Origin: Methylotenera sp965234545
GTDB taxonomy: Bacteria > Pseudomonadota > Gammaproteobacteria > Burkholderiales > Methylophilaceae
DNA: 64,000 nt
NCBI GenBank assembly: GCA_965234545.1
Contig: OZ248348.1
Span: 372,001 to 436,000, forward strand
Direction: 5' to 3'
The notes under the pieces are model-generated. The model searched no databases. It saw only the letters and a list, made by a program, of their open reading frames with translations, and was not told where the DNA came from. Within the stretch, counting starts at the first letter, position 1. Each line of letters begins with the position of its first letter. The position numbers were made by a program, and so were the translations under genes. Below are positions 58,963 to 64,000 of the stretch, in pieces.

Positions 58963-59519
58963 TGACCAGCAGCATAAATGAAAACAGCAAGGCCCCATTA
59001 ACCACATTGGCGGTGGGCAAAGCCGCTGGCAAAAAAACAGCAGTCAAATCCACGGTTAAATCGACTGGCTCTAAATCCAGCGGTTCTAAGTCCGGTGGCA
59101 GTAGAAATAGACGAAAATCCCGTGAATTGGTCCTTAAAGCCGTCTATCGCGGTATGTTGAATGCCTCAACGGCCAGCGCGGTTTACAAAGACATGGCGGA
59201 AGACCCGGATTACAACAAAGCCGATGAGGCCTATTTTAAATCCTTGTTGGAATCGGTTAACCAACACATGGCTGAGTTGGACGCCAAGATGGCCGATTTC
59301 GTCGATAGAAAAATCAGCGAATTAAGCCCGATCGAACACGCTATTTTGCGTATCTCCGCATGCGAATTGATGTTTGATCTGAGCATTCCTTACCGCGTGG
59401 TGATTAACGAAGGCGTGGAATTGGCCAAGATATACGGTGGCATCGATGGCCACAAATACATCAATGGCGTGTTGGATAAATTGGCCGCCAGCGTTCGTGC
59501 GGTAGAAATGCGCGCTTAA
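58962..59519 (+). CDS. nusB: Transcription antitermination factor NusB with basic N-terminal extension
   Basis: NusB binds boxA RNA with NusE in antitermination of rRNA operons. The conserved domain (about residues 45-185) begins RRKSRELVLKAVYRGMLN and contains PIEHAILRISACELMF and NEGVELAKIYGGIDGHKYINGVLDKL. The first 45 residues are an unusual low-complexity Lys/Ser/Gly/Thr stretch (KSTVKSTGSKSSGSKSGGS), making the protein about 45 residues longer than E. coli NusB. I start at the ATG at 58962, which overlaps the ribH stop by one base (TGATG). Confidence 0.92.
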   Translation: MTSSINENSKAPLTTLAVGKAAGKKTAVKSTVKSTGSKSSGSKSGGSRNRRKSRELVLKAVYRGMLNASTASAVYKDMAEDPDYNKADEAYFKSLLESVNQHMAELDAKMADFVDRKISELSPIEHAILRISACELMFDLSIPYRVVINEGVELAKIYGGIDGHKYINGVLDKLAASVRAVEMRA

Positions 59520-59537
59520 GTTTCTGCGCTTAAGTTT
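59512..59537. repeat. Tandem 12-bp direct repeat at the nusB/lpxH stop codons
   Basis: GCGCTTAAGTTT occurs at 59512-59523 and 59526-59537, two bases apart. The first copy holds the nusB TAA stop, the second the lpxH TAA stop on the other strand. Confidence 0.7.
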
Positions 59538-60288
59538 GGCCGATGGGTTGGTAGTGGCAGCCGCTAGCATCGCTAATTAAGTAGCTGCCTTGTTCGTACC
59601 AATCGGCTAACACCCAGCGCGTGATGGCGTGACCGTCTAAGCTTAAATCGTGCTGCATGGGTCGGTGGGTGTGACCATGTATAACGCGTTCTGGGTAATC
59701 GTGGGCTCGCAATAACCGATTAAGCGTTTGCGGGTTGATGTCCATGATGTCGCTGGCTTTATGCGACTTTTCTAGTTCACTGCGCGCACGCATGGCGGCG
59801 ATCTGTGCTTTCCTGTCAGCTAAGCTGCGCTGTAAAAAAGCCGTTTGCCAATTTTTATCCCGCACTTTTAATCTAAATGCTTGGTAGTCCAGGTCGTCGC
59901 TGCACAGGGCATCACCGTGGCTAATCAGCGTGCGCACGCCGTGCAGGTCTATTACGCATGGGTCGGGCAACAACGTCAATTTGGCCGCAGCACAAAAGGC
60001 ATCGCCGATTAAAAAATCGCGGTTGCCGTGCATCAAATAGACCGCCACGCCAGAGTCGGCGAGGTCGCGCAGGCCATCAACCACAGCTTGGTGGCTGGCT
60101 AGGTCGTCATCGCCAGCCCAGTATTCAAAAACGTCACCCAGCAGGTATAAAGCACGCGCCTGCTTGGCCGTGCTGTTGATAAACTTAAGAAAAACTTCGG
60201 TGATATGCGGGCGACTGGCGCATAAATGCAAATCGGAGATAAATAGGTCTGCCTGATTTGCAGCGTATTGATCCCCGGTCTGGTTCAT
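59530..60288 (-). CDS. lpxH: UDP-2,3-diacylglucosamine diphosphatase
   Basis: LpxH cleaves UDP-2,3-diacylglucosamine to lipid X in lipid A synthesis, at the inner face of the membrane. The 252-residue calcineurin-like phosphoesterase has ISDLHLC (about residues 17-23), GDVFEYWAGDD, GNRDFLIG, SHGDALCSDD and HGHTHRPMQHDL metal-binding motifs. Length is standard. It is convergent with nusB and follows ppiB by 16 bases on the same strand. Confidence 0.95.
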   Translation of the reverse strand: MNQTGDQYAANQADLFISDLHLCASRPHITEVFLKFINSTAKQARALYLLGDVFEYWAGDDDLASHQAVVDGLRDLADSGVAVYLMHGNRDFLIGDAFCAAAKLTLLPDPCVIDLHGVRTLISHGDALCSDDLDYQAFRLKVRDKNWQTAFLQRSLADRKAQIAAMRARSELEKSHKASDIMDINPQTLNRLLRAHDYPERVIHGHTHRPMQHDLSLDGHAITRWVLADWYEQGSYLISDASGCHYQPIGQT

Positions 60289-60304
60289 TTAGGCCAGCTT
60301 GCGA

Positions 60305-60796
60305 TTAACAGCGTGTCGCACTTTCAATAATGACGTTTTCTACCGGTACATCTTGGTGGCCGTTGCGGGTAGTGGTGGCCACTTTCTTGATTTTATCCAC
60401 GACGTCCATGCCGGCCGTCACTTTACCAAACACGCAATAGCCCCAACCGCTGCTGTTAGGGGCGGTGTAGTTCAGGAAGTCGTTGTTGCCGACGTTAATG
60501 AAGAATTGGTTGCTGGCAGAGTGTGGCGCTGAGGTGCGGGCCATGGCGATGGTGTAAATGTCGTTGGCCAAGCCGTTGTCGGCTTCATTTTTAATTTCAT
60601 CGGCTGAGGCTTTTTGTTGCATTTTGCCGTCAAAACCGCCGCCTTGTATCATGAAGCCGTTGATGACGCGATGAAAAATGGTGCCGTTATAAAAACCGCT
60701 GTCCACGTATTGCAAAAAGTTGGCCACGGTAATCGGGGCCTTTTCTGCGTTAAGTTCTAAGGTAATTTCGCCAAAATTGGTAAGTAGTTTAACCAC
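60305..60796 (-). CDS. ppiB: Cytoplasmic cyclophilin PpiB
   Basis: A 163-residue peptidyl-prolyl cis-trans isomerase without signal peptide. Cyclophilin core motifs FHRVINGFMIQGGGFDG, MARTSAPHSASNQFFINVGNNDFLN and WGYCVFGKVTAGMDVVDKI are complete, including the active-site Arg of the FHR segment and QFF. It lies between lpxH and a second, exported cyclophilin. Confidence 0.95.
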   Translation of the reverse strand: MVKLLTNFGEITLELNAEKAPITVANFLQYVDSGFYNGTIFHRVINGFMIQGGGFDGKMQQKASADEIKNEADNGLANDIYTIAMARTSAPHSASNQFFINVGNNDFLNYTAPNSSGWGYCVFGKVTAGMDVVDKIKKVATTTRNGHQDVPVENVIIESATRC

Positions 60797-60848
60797 AATG
60801 TATCCTTAATAAAGTGTCGTAAAAAAAGTGCAGTCGTGCCAGTCAAGC

Positions 60849-61436
60849 CTACAACGGTTTGCTGTTGCGTTTGATGGCCAGTATGCGTACCGTGGATTTC
60901 GGTACGTCGTAATAGGGCCCAACGTTCATGGTCGGTGAGGCGCCAATGTCTCGCACCACGTCCATGCCTTTTAGCACGCGACCAAACACGCAGTAGCCGA
61001 TGAGCTCGGGATCGTTGCCTTGGTAATTAAGCGGCACGTTGTTTTCTAGGTTGATGAAAAATTGCGAGGTGGCGGAATCCGGGTCGCTGGTTCTGGCCAT
61101 GGCTAGGGTGCCTGGCTCGTTTTTCAGGCCGTTCGCTGCTTCGTTGACGATGGGCGCTAGGCTGGGTTTTTCCGTCATGTCGGCGTTAAAGCCACCGCCT
61201 TGTATCATGAAGCGATTGATCACGCGGTGAAAAATGGTTTCTTTGTAATAACCTGAGTCCACGTATTGCATGAAGTTGGCCACGGTTTTAGGGGCTTTTT
61301 CTGGGTAGAGTTCCACCACAAAGTCGCCACGGTTGGTTTCAACGGTGACCAGTGGGTTAGCTGCCAATAGCGGGGTACTAAGGCATAGGCTAGCACCGAG
61401 AAAAGCAGCTAACAAGAAAAAACGGTGTTGAGGCAT
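60849..61436 (-). CDS. ppiA: Periplasmic cyclophilin PpiA
   Basis: A 195-residue cyclophilin with a signal peptide (MPQHRFFLLAAFLGAS to about LLAA). I start at the ATG at 61436, which has AAGGA five bases upstream; a GTG at 61460 is less likely. Motifs FHRVINRFMIQGGGFNADM, MARTSDPDSATSQFFINLENN and GYCVFGRVLKGMDVV match. Folding of periplasmic and outer-membrane proteins is the expected role. The tandem ppiA-ppiB pair suggests a duplication. Confidence 0.92.
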   Translation of the reverse strand: MPQHRFFLLAAFLGASLCLSTPLLAANPLVTVETNRGDFVVELYPEKAPKTVANFMQYVDSGYYKETIFHRVINRFMIQGGGFNADMTEKPSLAPIVNEAANGLKNEPGTLAMARTSDPDSATSQFFINLENNVPLNYQGNDPELIGYCVFGRVLKGMDVVRDIGASPTMNVGPYYDVPKSTVRILAIKRNSKPL

Positions 61437-61511
61437 GGTCATCCTTAAAAATGAAATCACTGGAACAAGGTGTGGTTTAAAAAGGGGCTAAAAAAGCAGG
61501 CAAAGCCAGTA

Positions 61512-62735
61512 TTAGGCGGCGCCTTCTGAAATGATTTTCCAGCTGCCGTCTTCCAATAGCCAATATTGGCGTTTTTGCATTTTGTTGCTTAGGTGCGGGC
61601 TTTTAAAATCTTGGGTGAAATCCACCACGACTAATTTTTGCTTGCTGTCCGGGTAAGCAAACATGCTGACGTTGGAGAGGGCAATGCTGATCTCGGGTTT
61701 GTTGGCCTGCACGCGGTATTTGTGGGCTGACCATTGTTGATAATTGATGCCGTTGTTGTTAAACGCGCTGGAATAGTGGCTTAAGTATTGATCGGTGTCT
61801 TGTGAACGCCAGTCATTGAGCCAAGCGTCCATGGCGGCTTGCAAGCTTTGTTTTTCTGTGTCGCCGCTGTCGTTAGCAGACCAACTTAAATTGTTGGCAA
61901 TGATGATGGGCGTTTTGCCGGTTTGCAGTATCGGCGCCAGGCTTTTTAGATCTTGATTATTTAATACCACGCAGCCGTCGCTGGAGCGCGGTGGGCGGCT
62001 GTAGGTGTCGCTAGGGGTGCCGTGCAGCCAAATGCCAGAGCCGCTGCGGTTATGACGTTGGTCCCACTCGTTCGGGTAGTTTAGCGGGTAGGCGCCATCG
62101 CCGTACATGTCGGCTAGCGGTTGGGTCAGTTTAGCTTTGGCAAAATACACGCCTATGGGCGTGCGTTTGTCGCCCTCGGTTTTCTTATCGACGCCATTTT
62201 TACCTATGGTGACGTAGTAGTCTTTGACGTAACTTAAGCTGTTGCCGTTGTTTTTGTATAGGTATAAGCGCGATTTGTCGGTGTCGACCACGATGACATG
62301 GCCTTGCTGCTCATTGGGCGCCAATAGCAAATTTGGCATGCTGTCGGTGTTTTGTTTGGATAAATAGTGCTCGATACGCACGCGGGCTTCGTCCTGCAAG
62401 TCCTTGATGGCTTCGGTTTGGTTACTGTCGCTGCCACCAAAGCCTTGCAATTGCTGCGCTTGTGCCATGAGCAAATCACCGCGCACCAAGTAAGCCAATT
62501 TAAAATTTGGGATGGTTTTAATCAGCTCGTCGACGGTGTTGAGCGCTTGATCATTTTTACCTTGGGTGATTTCCATCAAGCTCTTGGCGAGCAGGGTTTC
62601 GGCTAAATTGCCTAAGCCATTTTGTTTGGCTTGAAACAAATTGCCTAGGCTTTCGCTATTGATTGCCGTGGCATTCCATGGCATCAAGGTAATCGCCGTT
62701 AAAAGTGCGTAGGTTAAACTTTTATTCAAATGCAT
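61512..62735 (-). CDS. L,D-transpeptidase with C-terminal NTF2-like domain
   Basis: A 407-residue exported enzyme. After a signal peptide (about 1-24), residues 30-125 are helical, then a YkuD L,D-transpeptidase domain (about 148-285) with the catalytic motif HGTP-x9-SSDGCVVLNN (nucleophilic cysteine near residue 253). Such enzymes make 3-3 peptidoglycan crosslinks or anchor proteins. The last 110 residues form an NTF2-like domain (AWLNDWRSQDTDQYLSHYS and beyond) that recurs in the next upstream gene, pointing to a working pair. Confidence 0.88.
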   Translation of the reverse strand: MHLNKSLTYALLTAITLMPWNATAINSESLGNLFQAKQNGLGNLAETLLAKSLMEITQGKNDQALNTVDELIKTIPNFKLAYLVRGDLLMAQAQQLQGFGGSDSNQTEAIKDLQDEARVRIEHYLSKQNTDSMPNLLLAPNEQQGHVIVVDTDKSRLYLYKNNGNSLSYVKDYYVTIGKNGVDKKTEGDKRTPIGVYFAKAKLTQPLADMYGDGAYPLNYPNEWDQRHNRSGSGIWLHGTPSDTYSRPPRSSDGCVVLNNQDLKSLAPILQTGKTPIIIANNLSWSANDSGDTEKQSLQAAMDAWLNDWRSQDTDQYLSHYSSAFNNNGINYQQWSAHKYRVQANKPEISIALSNVSMFAYPDSKQKLVVVDFTQDFKSPHLSNKMQKRQYWLLEDGSWKIISEGAA

Positions 62736-62799
62736 CTATGCATGCCTAGCCCTAAAAAGTGACATCAAGCCGAACTGATCCGCGTCGTTATGCCATCAG

Positions 62800-63801
62800 C
62801 TAGTTGCTGGCATTCTCTTGTTGGATGTACCAGTTGTCGCCTTCTTTTTTCATGATCAGTGTTTTCGTCGTGTGTATGGGCTTGCCATCGGCACGGTAGC
62901 TTTGTTTGAAACGCACTCTAGCGTTGTTGCTGTCGGCTACACTGATGTTGATTTTGGATAGGCTGACGTTGATTTTAGACGGTTTGTTAATACGCTCTTT
63001 ACGTTGCTCTTCCCAAGCTTTGCGGCTTTGGCCTTTAGCCGGTTGGAAACTGGCACCGTAGCTAGCAAAGTAACGATCCAAATCCTTAGCTGACCAGGCT
63101 TGCGCCCAGTTATTGACCGCGGCGCTTAATTCTTCTTCGGCGCCTTTTGCTGGCGTGCTGCTAGTGGGTGCAGAGTTAGCTGCTTCGCTGGCGGTTTTTT
63201 TGCTCACGCTGTCCGATTTTTTTGCATCGGCTGCGGCTTTAGCCGGTTCTTTCGCGGCAACAGTGGTTTTGTTGCCGGTGCCGAATAAATCTTTTATTAA
63301 GGATAGTTTGCCTTGGGCACGGGTGTTGCTGGTGTCCAATTGCAAGGCTTTGTCGTAGGCTTCGGAGGCCATGCGGGCATATATGTCGCCTAAGTTTTCA
63401 TGGGCAGTAGCGTAGCTAGGATGGGTTTTAATGGCGGTTTCCAAGGATTTTCTGGCCTTATCAAACTGACCTTGATCGGCATACAACACCGCTAGGTTGT
63501 TGTAGGGTTCAGGTAAGTTGGGGAATTTTTCCGTCACGTCCGTGAACACCTTAATGGCTTCATCGCGGCGACCTTGCTCAGCCAACATCACGCCTTTCAT
63601 GAACAGGGCTTGGGCATTTTTTGGGTTGTTATTGATGTAAGCGTTGAGCTTATCAATGGCCGCTGCCGTTTGACCTTGGTCGGCCATTTGTGAAATGTCT
63701 TTTAGCTCATCGGCTTGCGCGTAAGAGGCACATAAGCTGAGTGATAAAATCACGGCAAGCTTAGCAATAGAGGCATTTAGCAAGGTAATAAATTTGTTCA
63801 T
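62800..63801 (-). CDS. TPR protein with C-terminal NTF2-like domain
   Basis: A 333-residue exported protein: signal peptide (about 1-30, ending SYAQA), about four TPR repeats (residues 33-165), a Lys/Ala/Ser/Thr linker (about 170-220), and a C-terminal NTF2-like domain (about 225-333) beginning VNNWAQAWSAKDLDRYFASYG. The same kind of domain closes the neighbouring L,D-transpeptidase. The two genes are 64 bases apart on one strand and probably act together in the envelope. The domain resembles the Cds6 C-terminal type; precise role unknown. Confidence 0.83.
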   Translation of the reverse strand: MNKFITLLNASIAKLAVILSLSLCASYAQADELKDISQMADQGQTAAAIDKLNAYINNNPKNAQALFMKGVMLAEQGRRDEAIKVFTDVTEKFPNLPEPYNNLAVLYADQGQFDKARKSLETAIKTHPSYATAHENLGDIYARMASEAYDKALQLDTSNTRAQGKLSLIKDLFGTGNKTTVAAKEPAKAAADAKKSDSVSKKTASEAANSAPTSSTPAKGAEEELSAAVNNWAQAWSAKDLDRYFASYGASFQPAKGQSRKAWEEQRKERINKPSKINVSLSKINISVADSNNARVRFKQSYRADGKPIHTTKTLIMKKEGDNWYIQQENASN

Positions 63802-63935
63802 TGTGATATACTTTTTTTAGTTAACTAACAAAGTGTAATTCTATCAACAGCCTAGCTAACATCCAATAGCTCTATCGGCTTTATTGCTATATATTTCGTT
63901 CAATTTACCTAATCCATTCCCACTCATCACCGTTT

Positions 63936-64000
63936 ATGCTGAAAATCTACAATACCCTGGCTCGTGAAAAGCAAGTTTTTACCCCTATCGTGGCGGGCAA
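63936..64000 (+). CDS. cysS: Cysteinyl-tRNA synthetase (5' end only)
   Basis: The last 65 bases encode MLKIYNTLAREKQVFTPIVAG, the characteristic N terminus of CysRS (M.KIYNTL.R.K..F.P..PG). The gene runs out of the window, divergent from the TPR gene. In many betaproteobacteria cysS lies next to this cyclophilin/TPR group. The 135-base gap before it is AT-rich with promoter-like TATATA near 63888. Confidence 0.85.
   Translation, partial: MLKIYNTLAREKQVFTPIVAG

Overview
The window is a continuous, gene-dense piece of a betaproteobacterial chromosome of intermediate GC content. The best fit from gene content and order is a Nitrosomonadales-type organism (Methylophilaceae or Gallionellaceae-like); the family cannot be fixed from sequence alone. 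Evidence includes rnfABC beside dapA-bamC, clpSA, tgt-yajC-secDF, leuA next to pssA, ffh beside a CcsA-like gene, a System I ccmABCDEFGHI operon, the very large DUF3683/GlcD/GlcF-type oxidoreductase, ribH-nusB, and lpxH-ppiB-ppiA-cysS. I see no prophage, insertion sequence, transposase or CRISPR array; nearly everything is core metabolism and cell biology.

Layout. 0-5.5 kb: 3' part of an Rnf operon (minus), then dapA, bamC and a metallo-beta-lactamase-fold hydrolase (plus). 5.5-18.3 kb: small lipoprotein, ribosomal oxygenase, pyrD, GST, clpA/clpS, CorB/CorC-like transporter, secF-secD-yajC-tgt, pssA. 18.3-24.4 kb: leuA with a probable leucine-rich leader peptide, EamA exporter, HAD phosphatase, ypjD, ffh, tRNA-Lys(UUU). 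24.5-29.6 kb: an iron-sulfur photolyase/cryptochrome, a second flavoprotein whose photolyase domains are in reversed order, a DUF3429 membrane protein, a MORN-type periplasmic protein and an MDR oxidoreductase. 29.6-36.3 kb: a tRNA-Lys-like fragment, then a complete cytochrome c maturation operon with a short CcmI. 36.3-42.3 kb: a sulfate-uptake operon (DUF2292, outer-membrane porin, sbp, cysT, cysW, cysA). 42.4-49.7 kb: tRNA-Arg(CCG), a membrane-anchored cytochrome c, apaH, an ornithine-lipid pair (olsB-olsA), glycine-zipper lipoprotein, PfkB kinase, TetR regulator, an unknown protein, HemJ and a TlpA-like thioredoxin. 49.8-58.4 kb: giant FAD/Fe-S oxidoreductase, phoB-phoR with a third lipoprotein gene, and an OFA-type MFS transporter. 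58.5-64 kb: ribH-nusB, lpxH, two cyclophilins, an L,D-transpeptidase and a TPR protein with a shared C-terminal domain, and the start of cysS.

How the parts connect. The clearest regulatory circuit is phosphate limitation: phoB has three 11-bp-spaced Pho-box repeats upstream of itself, and a second triple Pho box lies in front of the putative olsB-olsA operon 10 kb away. PhoB therefore probably switches on phosphorus-free ornithine lipids. At olsB the predicted transcript starts inside a perfect 13-bp inverted repeat that buries the Shine-Dalgarno and reaches the start codon, suggesting an extra translational control layer. The ccm operon, HemJ, TlpA and the cytochrome c belong to respiratory haem and cytochrome biogenesis. 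The most unusual protein architecture is the photolyase-like flavoprotein at 26.1-27.35 kb, in which the FAD domain comes first and an antenna-like alpha/beta domain comes last.
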